Positions 7,712 through 16,752 of a stretch of DNA of 64,000 nucleotides are shown here, one piece after another. Within the stretch, counting starts at the first letter, position 1; the number at the start of each line of letters is the position of its first letter. The DNA is taken from positions 62,001 to 126,000 of the forward strand of contig JAGTQX010000010.1 of the NCBI GenBank assembly GCA_018396675.1, given 5' to 3'. The DNA is from Candidatus Bathyarchaeota archaeon (GTDB lineage Archaea; Thermoproteota; Bathyarchaeia; Bathyarchaeales; Bathycorpusculaceae). The notes beneath the pieces are model-generated. The model saw only the letters and a list, made by a program, of their open reading frames with translations. It was not told the DNA's origin and made no database searches. The position numbers were made by a program, and so were the translations under genes.

Positions 7712-9547
7712 ATGGTAAAAACAAAACGTGAGCTCATTATACCAGTGAGTATAATAACGATAGTATCAGCAATGCTTGGATTTTGCTACACAGTTCATCC
7801 ATCAAGTGCGTTTGCACCTACTGCAGAAGCTAATCCAAGAATTATCTACTGGCCTCCAACAGAAGTTTGGCGCTATGGAGACTTTTTCAATATTAATCGA
7901 GGCTGGATTAACGCCAGAAGTATTGTTTGGTCACCTTCCGGAAAATACTTGTTGATTTTCGGAGAAATCCAACACACCAATTACGGAAGCGCTAACACGT
8001 TGATTATAGACATGGAAAATGGAACACCGGCACACATCTTCAACCTTGATGCGGAAGTAGGGTACGAACGGTGTTCTCAGTTTGCTTTTTCGCCAGATGA
8101 AACAAAAATATTCTATGTTAGCTTTTCATATTCAGACTGGCTTCCACAAATATTCTCTGTGGATTTGGACGGCTCTAATCCAACTTTCATAACGTATATG
8201 AACAGCACAACGGGAACCAGTATCCGAAAGCCTTACCTTATTGATGTAACAAGTAACGGGCTTCTAATTTATTCTTCATGTGAAGCTACATATAATGTCA
8301 CAAGCGGCCAATACAATTACACAAGCTACCTCTGGAAATATAACTTAACCAGTAATGAAAAATCGCTTGTTTTAAAGCTTGAAGGGTTTGACAACGTGAT
8401 TACAAGTTTGAAGGTTTCTCCATTAAACGACAAAATAGCCTACGCGGTTGGAAACGAAGTCTGGACTGTGGACATAAACGGAACTGAACCGCCAGTAAGC
8501 GTCACATCCGCTTCTATTAAAAAAGTTGTAACCTCTATTGACTTTACACCTAACGGAACAATGCTAACATATTCTGAAATCATAGCCAACATAACCGACT
8601 TCGGAATATCCTACCAGTCATATGACCCCTCCTTCAGTGGCAACATTACAGCTGTGAACCTAGATGGAAGCAATAAGCGTGTAATTCTTAACGATGCCTA
8701 TGGACTTGCATGGTCGCCAATCAACGACTCACTTGCCGCATACATCAGATTTATTCCACCTGACTCCTGGTGTGGCTACCCATACATCATCGACTTCAAC
8801 ATGCCTATAACACCTAATCCAGACAGTGACGGCGATGGCCTACCAGACGCTGATGAACTCCGGAATTTCCTTAATCCCATAGACCCTACAGATTTAAACA
8901 AAGACTATGACGAAGATGGATTAACCAACCTAGAAGAAATCATCTATGGAACATATATGGGAACCACGGATTTTGATCATGACGGTCTCAGCGATGGCGT
9001 TGAAGTCAAAGTTTTCCGGACGGACCCAACAAAGGCTGATACGGATGGTGACGGCATAAGCGATGGTCTTGAGGCTGCGGCAACTGGTTTGAACGCTTTC
9101 ATTTCTGTTTTGCCTGAAGGGTGGATTCGCATGCAGTTGCAATGGTCAAACAAGACCATGTACGTTTCAACAAACTCTTCAGTCCTCGGCGTGGTTTTCA
9201 ACTCTACTAGTATGGCTTTAAGCATTTCTGTTGGCGGTCAAGACGGCACACGAGGCGTAGCCAACATAACCATACCAGTTGAAATGATTAATTCGCTTTC
9301 AGCTGTCAAAGTGACACTAGACAATCAACCAATAGACTTCCAAATAAGCCAGACTGGCGGTTATGCACAGATCTACGTGCAATACCATCACAGCTATCAC
9401 GAGTTGACGGCGCATTTAAGCAGCAGCGGAGTGGGCATCGGCGGCGTGGACTTAACGGGCTTAATGAGTTACTGGTGGATAATACTGTCAGTTGCCATTG
9501 TAGCGGTTGCATCTGTGATAGCTGCAATAATCGTGAAACGCGGATGA
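7712..9547 (+). CDS. Surface protein: TolB-like beta-propeller plus calcium-binding repeats
   Basis: 611 residues. The N-terminal signal helix (LIIPVSIITIVSAMLGFCY) indicates export. Residues about 60-370 carry propeller-blade repeats of the TolB/PD40 type (IVWSPSGKYLLI, FAFSPDETKIFYV, IDFTPNGTMLTY, LAWSPINDSLAAY). Residues about 370-460 hold thrombospondin type 3-like calcium repeats (DSDGDGLPDADEL, DYDEDGLTNLEE, DFDHDGLSDGVE, DTDGDGISDGLE). A beta domain follows, and a C-terminal membrane helix (WWIILSVAIVAVASVIAAII) with a KRG tail anchors it. GGTGGG sits before the ATG. The next gene starts 16 bases downstream and is also an anchored surface protein. Function beyond a calcium-stabilised extracellular scaffold is unknown. 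Confidence 0.85.
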   Translation: MVKTKRELIIPVSIITIVSAMLGFCYTVHPSSAFAPTAEANPRIIYWPPTEVWRYGDFFNINRGWINARSIVWSPSGKYLLIFGEIQHTNYGSANTLIIDMENGTPAHIFNLDAEVGYERCSQFAFSPDETKIFYVSFSYSDWLPQIFSVDLDGSNPTFITYMNSTTGTSIRKPYLIDVTSNGLLIYSSCEATYNVTSGQYNYTSYLWKYNLTSNEKSLVLKLEGFDNVITSLKVSPLNDKIAYAVGNEVWTVDINGTEPPVSVTSASIKKVVTSIDFTPNGTMLTYSEIIANITDFGISYQSYDPSFSGNITAVNLDGSNKRVILNDAYGLAWSPINDSLAAYIRFIPPDSWCGYPYIIDFNMPITPNPDSDGDGLPDADELRNFLNPIDPTDLNKDYDEDGLTNLEEIIYGTYMGTTDFDHDGLSDGVEVKVFRTDPTKADTDGDGISDGLEAAATGLNAFISVLPEGWIRMQLQWSNKTMYVSTNSSVLGVVFNSTSMALSISVGGQDGTRGVANITIPVEMINSLSAVKVTLDNQPIDFQISQTGGYAQIYVQYHHSYHELTAHLSSSGVGIGGVDLTGLMSYWWIILSVAIVAVASVIAAIIVKRG

Positions 9548-9563
9548 TGGGAGGGTCAACGTT

Positions 9564-10259
9564 ATGAGTAAGGCAGTTGCTCTGGGAACAATCATCATCC
9601 TCTTTCTGCTCTGTTTAGGTTCAGTTTACGCTACTGCGCAGTTAGGCGTTGAAGCAGGCGACTGGATAAAATGCGACTATGTTTCGGGCAATAATTTGCC
9701 AAGCGAGTTTATCCAATGGGTTAAAGTGGAGTGTCTATCAGCCGCGGGAACAACTGCAACGTTACGCGTGACAACGCACTTCAGCAATGGCGCAGAACAG
9801 ACTGAAACCATGACGTGGGATGTTGCCAGCGGCGCTGGAAACCTTACTTTCCAAGCGCTTATACCAGCAAACTCGAATAACGGCGATACCATTCCAGCGG
9901 TGGAAGGAAGCAGCGTAACCATTGCTGGTGAAAGAACAGGAACCTATGCCGGAGCAAGCAGAACCGTTGTCTACGCAAGCTTAACACAAGGAGACATGCA
10001 GTTCAGCTACTGCTGGGACAAGGAAACAGGAATCATCGTGGAAGTAACCTTAACCCAAGGCTCCATGTCAGCCACTTTCAAAGCAACAAGCACAAACATT
10101 TGGCAAGCAACATCACCAATACTGCCAAACCTGCCAACGTTAAACATATCCATAGAAATGCTTTCAATAGGCGTTTCGGTAGTAGCGGCAATAGCAATAG
10201 TCGCAGCCGCAATGGTTTACAAAACGCGAAAAAAAGAGCCTTTAATCCAACAGGCCTAA
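9564..10259 (+). CDS. Exported, C-terminally anchored protein, unknown function
   Basis: 231 residues with a signal peptide (ALGTIIILFLLCLGSVYATA), a beta-rich, Thr-rich extracellular domain (residues 25-190) that includes GDWIKCDYVSG and a WDKETGIIVEV strand, and a C-terminal membrane helix (IGVSVVAAIAIVAAAMVYK) with a basic tail. The topology matches its upstream neighbour, whose stop is 16 bases away; GGGAGG precedes the ATG. The WDKETG pattern is seen in archaeal surface proteins with lipoprotein-like beta sheets, but I cannot name a family. Probably part of the same surface complex as the propeller protein. Confidence 0.7.
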   Translation: MSKAVALGTIIILFLLCLGSVYATAQLGVEAGDWIKCDYVSGNNLPSEFIQWVKVECLSAAGTTATLRVTTHFSNGAEQTETMTWDVASGAGNLTFQALIPANSNNGDTIPAVEGSSVTIAGERTGTYAGASRTVVYASLTQGDMQFSYCWDKETGIIVEVTLTQGSMSATFKATSTNIWQATSPILPNLPTLNISIEMLSIGVSVVAAIAIVAAAMVYKTRKKEPLIQQA

Positions 10260-10309
10260 CATTTCCTCTATTTTTTGTGTTAGAATAAGAGAAAAATCGG
10301 GAACGCTGT

Positions 10310-10750
10310 TTATTCTATGCCCCATTTCTTGGTTATCTTCACTATTAGAAATATGACTAAGGCTACTATCACAAATGTTATTATGGACACAAGGAAGTTT
10401 CCGATGCCGAACAGTTGTCCTGTCCAGTCCGGATCTGTTGGATTTCCTTGAGCATCTAAGGCTGTTGGGGGGACAGCTATTCTGAATGTTGAAAGGTTTC
10501 CAAGTCCGGGAAGCGCCAAACCTATTATTGGCATTAATATGTCTTTAACAAGGGATTGGATGACTTGGCCAACATAAACACCCATTATGAAGGCTACGGC
10601 GAGTCCTAACACTTTATACTTGGATATGAAATCTATGAACTCGTTCCACAAGCCCTTCTTTGGCGGCGGAGTTGGCGGAGCAGGTTTTGGCTCCAGTAAC
10701 GCCTTTATCTCTTTGAGAACTTGTAATATTTCCTCATCTTCTTTTGGCAT
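10310..10750 (-). CDS. mscL: Large-conductance mechanosensitive channel MscL
   Basis: About 146 residues, the usual MscL size. After a soluble N-terminal segment with a Pro-rich stretch (KPAPPTPPPKK) comes the family core: LWNEFIDFISKYKVLGLAVAFIMG (N-terminal helix and first membrane helix), VYVGQVIQSLVKDILMPIIGLAL, a short outer loop, and a second membrane helix GNFLVSIITFVIVALVIFLI ending in a basic tail. The channel opens under membrane tension to release solutes. In bacterial MscL the acidic N-terminal helix and cytoplasmic bundle are at the opposite end, so the extra N-terminal Pro-rich piece is unusual. I chose the ATG at 10750 because GGTGG lies just upstream. Confidence 0.9.
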   Translation of the reverse strand: MPKEDEEILQVLKEIKALLEPKPAPPTPPPKKGLWNEFIDFISKYKVLGLAVAFIMGVYVGQVIQSLVKDILMPIIGLALPGLGNLSTFRIAVPPTALDAQGNPTDPDWTGQLFGIGNFLVSIITFVIVALVIFLIVKITKKWGIE

Positions 10751-10763
10751 AAAACCACCATAA

Positions 10764-11648
10764 CTAGTTATGTTCGGATGCGGATTTAACATTTGCCATT
10801 TTAAGGGCGTTGTTTTTGATCAGCCATGAGCCGTCGCATGTCACCATGTTCAGGCTGGTGAATCCTTCTCGGCAAGTGGCAAATTTTAGTCCGTATTTCT
10901 TTGCAAGTTCCGCTACATTTGTCATGAATTTTAGTCTCAAATTTTTTGGCAGATAGACGTATCTTCCTATTTTTTCGCCGTTTTTGAAGTAAAGCGGTTT
11001 AAGTCTCGCAGCGGTTTTTGGAATGGCTAGGCTTAACCTTTGCCAGTTGTCAGCTTTCACTTTGTATGTTGAAGCGGTCACATGTCTTACGCCTATTTCC
11101 GCTATTGTCTTAATCAGAGCCTCTGGGTTTTCGTTAACATATGGAATTATAGGGTCTATGCGCACTGTTACAGGTATGCCTTCCTCCAACAGTCTTGCGG
11201 CGGTTTTTAGGCGTTCGTTTGGCGGCGGCGCGTTCGGTTCCAAAATCTTCGCGGTTTCCTCGTCTTCCGTTGTTATCGTTAGGGCAATCATTGAAAGCTT
11301 CTTCTTTAAAACGTCTACGTCCCTAATCACAATGTTGGATTTGGTTATTATCTGAATTTTGCAGTCATGCCGCACCAGTATTTCAAGACATCTACGTGTC
11401 AAGCCGGTTTCCGCTTCGATTGTCGGGTAGGGATCCGAAGAGTTCGCGATAGAGATTAATTCACCCTTGAGCTTGCCGGCTTCTCGTTCCAGTTTTGGCA
11501 ACAAATCCTTTTTTGGTCTGCAACTAAAAAATTTCGGTATGTAACTTGACGCGTAACAATAAACGCATCCGTGGTCGCATCCAGTGTAAGGGTTAAAGGT
11601 AAGCTTATGCGGACAAGTGCACAATTTTGAATGCCAAGGGTCAAACAT
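10764..11648 (-). CDS. Radical SAM protein, SPL/Rv2578c-like
   Basis: About 294 residues. It carries the radical SAM cluster CDHGCVYC near residue 25, within NPYTGCDHGCVYCYA, the signature of the spore photoproduct lyase-related (Rv2578c) group. Downstream are SIANSSDPYPTIEAETGLTR, KIQIITKSNIVIRD and VTVRIDPIIPY, all usual for the group. These proteins bind a 4Fe-4S cluster and cleave S-adenosylmethionine; a DNA-repair role is known only for the true SPL branch, and the substrate of this group is not established. The ATG at 11648 is used; a TTG at 11663 is possible. Thirteen bases separate it from mscL, on the same strand. Confidence 0.88.
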   Translation of the reverse strand: MFDPWHSKLCTCPHKLTFNPYTGCDHGCVYCYASSYIPKFFSCRPKKDLLPKLEREAGKLKGELISIANSSDPYPTIEAETGLTRRCLEILVRHDCKIQIITKSNIVIRDVDVLKKKLSMIALTITTEDEETAKILEPNAPPPNERLKTAARLLEEGIPVTVRIDPIIPYVNENPEALIKTIAEIGVRHVTASTYKVKADNWQRLSLAIPKTAARLKPLYFKNGEKIGRYVYLPKNLRLKFMTNVAELAKKYGLKFATCREGFTSLNMVTCDGSWLIKNNALKMANVKSASEHN

Positions 11649-11663
11649 TTTTATTAAGTTCAA

Positions 11664-12013
11664 GGTTTGATTGCACGCTCTGCAGTGCTTGCGCCTATTA
11701 AAGGCTTATGTGAACTTGCTTGTAAACCCATCTCAGTTTCAACATCAAAAAGAGGCTTGGCTTGTCAAGAGCTGTTTGTATTTAACTTTTTTATTGTTCT
11801 TTCGTTTTTTTACGGAACGTTTCTAAACTTCTGCGGTGGCGATACGCCTTAAAATTGAGCTTTTAACTGTTTAGCCTTTTTTTCGCGCGTAAACGTGCGG
11901 TAAAGTCAAATAATTTCGGTTTTGTATTTTTTGTTTGCTACTGGAATTTGTTTATTTTGAGTTTGTGCAAGCGTGTTTGTTTTAAATTTTTGCTGCATAA
12001 AGGGTTAAAAGCT
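11664..12013. other. AT-rich intergenic stretch upstream of nrdR
   Basis: About 350 T-rich bases between divergent genes. I see no convincing coding frame or RNA gene. T-rich runs near 11790-11880 could hold promoters for the minus-strand radical SAM gene, but no clean TATA element stands out. Confidence 0.4.
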
Positions 12014-12060
12014 ACGCTATATCTAGCGGTTTAAATCAATGTTTAACACTATTATAGTGT
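12014..12060. promoter_or_regulatory. Pair of NrdR-box-like operators
   Basis: Two palindromes lie upstream of nrdR: ACGCTATATCTAGCGG (12014-12029) and ACACTATTATAGTGT (12046-12060). The second is perfect apart from its centre. Their centres are about 31.5 bp apart, three helical turns, as for the paired NrdR boxes of bacteria (consensus near ACACTATATATAGTGT). Possible TATA elements (GCTATATC, TTTAAATC) lie inside or between them, so a bound NrdR would block transcription. Confidence 0.75.
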
Positions 12061-12082
12061 GAAGCACGCGAAAGGATAAGCC

Positions 12083-12529
12083 ATGAAGTGTCCCTACTGC
12101 GGTTCAGAAAACCTCAAAACCCTCGAAACGCGGGATTCGGCAGACAACACCATAAGACGGCGAAAAGAATGCGCAGACTGTGGAAAACGCTTCACAACCT
12201 ACGAGTACATAGAAACCATAGAGCTGATGGTGCGCAAACGCGACGGCAGACTTGAACGCTTCGATTTAAACAAAATTGTTAGAGGACTACAGAAAGCCTG
12301 CGAAAAAAGACCAGTAACCATGGAGCAGATACACACATTAGCCGAAAAAGTCAGACAAGAACTCATGCAGATGGGAAAGGAAGAAATATCTTCACAGGAA
12401 ATCGGAGACCTCGTGATGAAACACTTAAAGACTCTTGACCGCGTAGCCTACATCCGCTTCGCGTCAGTCTACCGCAAATTCGAAGAACCGGAAGACTTTC
12501 GCCGCGTGCTTCAAGAGGTGAAAAAATGA
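12083..12529 (+). CDS. nrdR: Ribonucleotide reductase repressor NrdR
   Basis: 148 residues, the standard NrdR length. An N-terminal zinc ribbon (CPYCG near residue 3, CADCGKRFTTYE near residue 31) is the DNA-binding part. Residues about 48-138 form an ATP-cone (VRKRDGRLERFDLNKIVRGLQKAC) that senses ATP and dATP. NrdR represses ribonucleotide reductase genes when dATP is abundant. The ATG has AGGAT seven bases upstream. Its TGA overlaps the ATG of nrdD, so translation is coupled, and the palindrome pair upstream suggests that it controls its own operon. NrdR is mainly bacterial, so this operon and its sites may have been acquired together. Confidence 0.96.
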   Translation: MKCPYCGSENLKTLETRDSADNTIRRRKECADCGKRFTTYEYIETIELMVRKRDGRLERFDLNKIVRGLQKACEKRPVTMEQIHTLAEKVRQELMQMGKEEISSQEIGDLVMKHLKTLDRVAYIRFASVYRKFEEPEDFRRVLQEVKK

Positions 12530-14652
12530 AGTTTGTTAGGAAGCGTGATGGAAGATTAGAACCCTTTAACCAAGAACGGATTACGAACGCGATTTGGAAA
12601 GCAGCCAAAGCTGTAGGAGGAAAAGACCGCGAACTAGCCAAAAAATTAAGCGACCAGGTTGTGACTGAACTTAAAAACCGCTTCGGAGAAGAAGGCGTCC
12701 CAACAGTTGAAGAAATCCAAGATATCGTGGAAAAAATCCTAATAGAAAATGGACACGCCAGAACCGCTAAGGCCTATATACTCTACAGAAAACAGCATCA
12801 AGACCTACGTGAACTAGCCGCGTTACTGAGCTCAGCAGACCTCGTAGACCAGTACTTGGATGTTGAAGACTGGCGAGTAAAAGAAAATTCGAACATGAGT
12901 TACTCACTACAAGGCCTAAACAATTACCTATCATCCACAGTCATAGCCAAATACTGGATAACGCGGATTTATCCGCCAAACCTTGCAGAAGCCCACTTTT
13001 CAGGCGACATGCACATCCACGACCTAGGCGTTCTAGGCCCATACTGTGTAGGCTGGGATGTCAAAGATTTGCTGCTTTCAGGATTCGGCGGCGTGCCAGG
13101 CAAAATTGAAAGCGCACCAGCGAAGCATTTCAGAACAGCTCTAGGCCAGATAGTTAACTTCTTTTACACGCTTCAAGGCGAAGCCGCAGGCGCGCAGGCT
13201 TTCTCAAACTTTGACACTTATTTGGCGCCTTTCATACGTTATGATGGCCTAAGCCAAAAAGAGGTTGAACAGGCACTTCAAGAATTCTTCTTCAACATGA
13301 ACGTGCCAACGCGAGTTGGTTTCCAAACGCCGTTCACAAACGTCACATTAGACTTGGAAATTCCAGAATTCATGAAGGACGAGCCGGCGATAATTGGCGG
13401 AAAAGTGATGGACTACACTTACGGCAGCATGGAAAAAGAAATGGAAATGTTCAACATTGCCTTTTCAGAAGTCCTCAGCAGAGGCGACTCAAAAGGAAGA
13501 GTCTTCACTTTTCCGATACCAACATACTGCATAACAAAAGATTTCAACTGGGACTCGCCGGTAGCGCAGCAAATATTCGAAGTAGCAGCCAAATACGGAG
13601 TGCCCTACTTCTCCAACTTTGTCAACAGTGACATGAAACCCGAGGACGTCAGAAGTATGTGCTGCCGCTTGAGAATAGACAACCGTGAACTCCGCAAAAG
13701 AGGAGGAGGCTTCTTCGGGGCAAACCCGTTGACCGGCAGCATAGGCGTTGTAACCCTTGACCTTCCAAGGCTTGGCTACTTATCGAAAGACGAGGACGAA
13801 TTCTTTGAGCGGCTAGAAGCTCTAATGGAAATAGCCAAAGACAGCCTAGAAATAAAGCGTAAAGTTTTGGAGCAGTTCACAGAGAGAGGCTTATACCCAT
13901 ACTCGAAACGGTACCTCCGCGGTGTAAAAGAAACGTTCGGGAAATACTGGAAAAATCACTTCTCAACAATAGGCATTTTAGGCATGAACGAAGCCATACA
14001 AAACCTCTTCGGCTACAGCATAGCCACACGAGAAGGCCTCGAATTCGCAGTGAAAACGCTAAACTTCATGCGGGAAAGACTTTCAGACTTCCAAGAAGAA
14101 ACTGGAAACATTTACAACTTGGAGGCTACACCGGCGGAAGGCGCAAGCTACAGACTGGCACGCATAGACAAACGTAAATATCCAGACATAATCGTGGCAA
14201 ACGAGAAACACTTAGCTAAAGGCGCAGAACCCTTCTACACCAACTCGACGCAACTGCCAGTGGATCATGAAGCCGACCTGTTTGAGGCTTTAGAGCATCA
14301 AGACAAGCTTCAGACGCTCTATACTGGCGGCACAGTCTTCCACATCTATCTTGGCGAAAGACTCCACTCTTGGAGAGCCGCAGCCGAGCTGGTACGCAAG
14401 GTGGCGTGGAACTTCCGTCTGCCATACTTCACGCTCACGCCTACGTTCAGTATTTGTCCAACACACGGCTACATAAGTGGCGAACATAGAAAGTGCCCCA
14501 GATGCGGCGCAAACTGCGAAGTTTACTCGCGGGTCGTAGGCTACTTGAGGCCGGTGGACCAGTGGAACGACGGAAAACAAGCGGAATTCACAATACGTAA
14601 AACCTTTGAGAAAACCACTATAGTCACACAAGCAATGGTGCCAGCCCAGTGA
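12526..14652 (+). CDS. nrdD: Anaerobic (class III) ribonucleoside-triphosphate reductase
   Basis: 708 residues. It reduces ribonucleoside triphosphates to deoxynucleotides using a glycyl radical and is destroyed by oxygen. Residues about 1-90 are an ATP-cone (VRKRDGRLEPFNQERITNAI). The active-site Cys are visible at GPYCVGWD and at SMCCRLR (the thiyl radical site). The C terminus has the zinc site CPTH...CPRCGANC and the glycyl radical loop RVVGYLRP, where Gly holds the radical. All key residues are intact. The gene overlaps nrdR by four bases and is followed seven bases later by its activase nrdG. Confidence 0.97.
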   Translation: MKFVRKRDGRLEPFNQERITNAIWKAAKAVGGKDRELAKKLSDQVVTELKNRFGEEGVPTVEEIQDIVEKILIENGHARTAKAYILYRKQHQDLRELAALLSSADLVDQYLDVEDWRVKENSNMSYSLQGLNNYLSSTVIAKYWITRIYPPNLAEAHFSGDMHIHDLGVLGPYCVGWDVKDLLLSGFGGVPGKIESAPAKHFRTALGQIVNFFYTLQGEAAGAQAFSNFDTYLAPFIRYDGLSQKEVEQALQEFFFNMNVPTRVGFQTPFTNVTLDLEIPEFMKDEPAIIGGKVMDYTYGSMEKEMEMFNIAFSEVLSRGDSKGRVFTFPIPTYCITKDFNWDSPVAQQIFEVAAKYGVPYFSNFVNSDMKPEDVRSMCCRLRIDNRELRKRGGGFFGANPLTGSIGVVTLDLPRLGYLSKDEDEFFERLEALMEIAKDSLEIKRKVLEQFTERGLYPYSKRYLRGVKETFGKYWKNHFSTIGILGMNEAIQNLFGYSIATREGLEFAVKTLNFMRERLSDFQEETGNIYNLEATPAEGASYRLARIDKRKYPDIIVANEKHLAKGAEPFYTNSTQLPVDHEADLFEALEHQDKLQTLYTGGTVFHIYLGERLHSWRAAAELVRKVAWNFRLPYFTLTPTFSICPTHGYISGEHRKCPRCGANCEVYSRVVGYLRPVDQWNDGKQAEFTIRKTFEKTTIVTQAMVPAQ

Positions 14653-14659
14653 AAAACCC

Positions 14660-15337
14660 ATGAAGTTCAGCGGAATCCAAAAAACAAGCCTAATCGATTA
14701 CCCAGAAAGAATAGCCGCTGTGCTTTTTACGCCAGGCTGCAATCTGCGTTGCCCTTACTGTTACAACTGGCGCATAGCGGTAGACCCTAAACCGCCGTTT
14801 CTAAACGAGGAAGCCGCCATACAAATGCTTGAGGAACGCAAAAAATACGTTGACGCCGTCGTTGTAACAGGCGGCGAACCGACAATCCACAAGGAACTTC
14901 CAAGATTCTTGAAGAAACTTAAAGAAAGGGGGTTTACCGTAAAACTGGACACGAACGGTTTTAACCCAAGAGTGTTAGAAGAGTCGCTTCCACACGTGGA
15001 TTACGTGGCTTTAGACATAAAAACTTCACCAGAAAAATACCATCTCGTAGGAGCAAAAGACACGGCGGCGCTTCTCCAAACAATCGAAATTTTGAAAACT
15101 GGAAAAATCGAGTACGAATTTAGAACAACCGTCGTGCCAAAAATCATAGAAGAAAAAGACATAACCCGAATAGGCGAGATAGCGAAAGACGCGAGAAACT
15201 ACGCACTGCAACAGTTCATACCCGAAGATGTTCTGGATAAGACTTTTCAAACAGTTAAACCTTACCCGCCGGAAGTCATCAATGAATTCGCTGAAACACT
15301 GAAAAAATACGTGAAAAAAGTTGTTCTCCGAGTTTGA
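14660..15337 (+). CDS. nrdG: Anaerobic ribonucleotide reductase activating enzyme
   Basis: 225 residues with the radical SAM cluster CNLRCPYC near residue 30 (FTPGCNLRCPYCYN), VVVTGGEPTIH near residue 73 (SAM binding) and VKLDTNGFNP. The enzyme places the glycyl radical on NrdD using a 4Fe-4S cluster, SAM and an electron from flavodoxin or ferredoxin. The N terminus GIQKTSLIDYPERIAAVLF is typical of the NrdG2 branch found beside archaeal and anaerobic-bacterial nrdD. It lies seven bases after nrdD in the nrdR-nrdD-nrdG operon. Confidence 0.95.
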   Translation: MKFSGIQKTSLIDYPERIAAVLFTPGCNLRCPYCYNWRIAVDPKPPFLNEEAAIQMLEERKKYVDAVVVTGGEPTIHKELPRFLKKLKERGFTVKLDTNGFNPRVLEESLPHVDYVALDIKTSPEKYHLVGAKDTAALLQTIEILKTGKIEYEFRTTVVPKIIEEKDITRIGEIAKDARNYALQQFIPEDVLDKTFQTVKPYPPEVINEFAETLKKYVKKVVLRV

Positions 15338-15366
15338 AACTAGAACATGAAAAAGGAAAAAGAGTT

Positions 15367-16740
15367 TTAGTAGGCTGATACGCCTACAAAGCGCAACTTT
15401 TTCAGTTTAACCGCTGGCACAGTCGCAGTCTCGACCATCTGCAATTCTTTGCCTATTAATGGCACTTCTTTAAACGCTGAAAGCATGCTGTCAGTGAAAC
15501 GCATGTTAACAATAGGCTTTGTTATTTCTCCGTTCTCTATGAGAAAAGTCCCATCCCTCGTCAGTCCAGTCAAAATAAGCTTTGTAGGCTCAACAGGATT
15601 CACGTAATGGAACGTTGTAACGAATATTCCATGTTTCGTGTCGGCGACAGCCTCCTCTAAAGTGGCGTCTCCAGGTTTCATAATCATGTTGAACGGCATC
15701 GGCATTTCGCCGTAATAGTCACCCAACGGGGGAATCGCATGTCCAGTGCTTTTCTTGTTCTCCTTTCCGGCCGTGAAAGAGTTATAGCATATGCTCTTTT
15801 CGGAGACTACCCCTTTTGTTATTAGGTTTAAGGGTTTCTTGGGGACTCCTTCGCCGTCAACTGGCACAGCGTAAAGCGTTTTCGGGTTTCGCGCATCGTC
15901 AACCACATTGAGTTTACCGTCGAAGACTTGCTGATTTGCGAAGTATTTAACAAAAGACTGTCCATCTTGGTAAGCCGTGGCGGAGAAACCGACATAGCCA
16001 AAGTACGTAAGAAGTGCAGCAACAGCTAAAGGTGACAAAACAACCTCGTATTCGCCAGGGTCAACCTTAACGGGGTTTAAGCTCCGTACGGATTTTTCTG
16101 CAGCGTCTTCCGCCAATGCTGAGGGCTTTATTTCGCTGATATGTCTCGAGTATTGCTCGGCTGTGCCGAAGCCTTCAGAGTTGCTAATTCGCGAAATCAC
16201 CGTTGTTTTCATGTAAGCCATTGTGAGTTCAGCCCAAGCAGAAACTCCAAGCGAGTTTGCAACCGCATAACTTGCATAGTTGGTGGAAACGAACCCTGCA
16301 ACCGCCGACACTTTAGGCGATTTCGCATGCGCGGTTTCAATTGCCTCTTTAGCTTTTTCAGCCCTAAACTTTGGCGTGCACTCAGCGGTTTTCTTGTCAA
16401 ACGCGTTTTTTACTGGCTCCCAAGCCTCTGGCTCTGGAAGACTCTTGAAATCCTTGCTTGGAGACGAAGCCTTGGCGATTTTCACCGCTTTCTGCACGGC
16501 TTCTTCTAATCCTTCATCTTCAAGCGTGTTCGCTCTAACAGTGCTTATCTTCTTGTCAAGAACAACCTTAATTATAACTCCGCCAATTTTTTGGGCGACG
16601 TTCTGGTGAATCTGCGAGTTTGCAAAACGTGTTAAGGCACCATCAACAAGAAACGCTACAGCTTGCGCTTGGTTAACTTTTTGTCCCAACGCGTGCTTGA
16701 CTGTTGCTCCAGCTATTTCCTTTAACCTTTCAGCACTCAT
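15367..16740 (-). CDS. pmbA: TldD/PmbA family protein, PmbA (TldE) type
   Basis: 457 residues. Conserved family features include KIGGVIIKVVLDKKISTVRANTLEDEGLEEAV at residues 50-85, the SNSEG-like stretch around residue 190 and the C-terminal GEITKPIVNMRFTDSMLSAF near residue 415. PmbA/TldE is the partner lacking the metal site; with TldD it forms a heterodimeric metalloprotease that degrades unfolded peptides inside the dimer. It sits 12 bases downstream of tldD on the same strand, so the two are an operon and probably made as a pair. Confidence 0.93.
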   Translation of the reverse strand: MSAERLKEIAGATVKHALGQKVNQAQAVAFLVDGALTRFANSQIHQNVAQKIGGVIIKVVLDKKISTVRANTLEDEGLEEAVQKAVKIAKASSPSKDFKSLPEPEAWEPVKNAFDKKTAECTPKFRAEKAKEAIETAHAKSPKVSAVAGFVSTNYASYAVANSLGVSAWAELTMAYMKTTVISRISNSEGFGTAEQYSRHISEIKPSALAEDAAEKSVRSLNPVKVDPGEYEVVLSPLAVAALLTYFGYVGFSATAYQDGQSFVKYFANQQVFDGKLNVVDDARNPKTLYAVPVDGEGVPKKPLNLITKGVVSEKSICYNSFTAGKENKKSTGHAIPPLGDYYGEMPMPFNMIMKPGDATLEEAVADTKHGIFVTTFHYVNPVEPTKLILTGLTRDGTFLIENGEITKPIVNMRFTDSMLSAFKEVPLIGKELQMVETATVPAVKLKKLRFVGVSAY

Positions 16741-16752
16741 CCTTTCACGCTC

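Noticed and set aside
16141-16609. Plus-strand frames over pmbA
   Set aside because: Antisense to a well-conserved gene; no ribosome sites or family resemblance.
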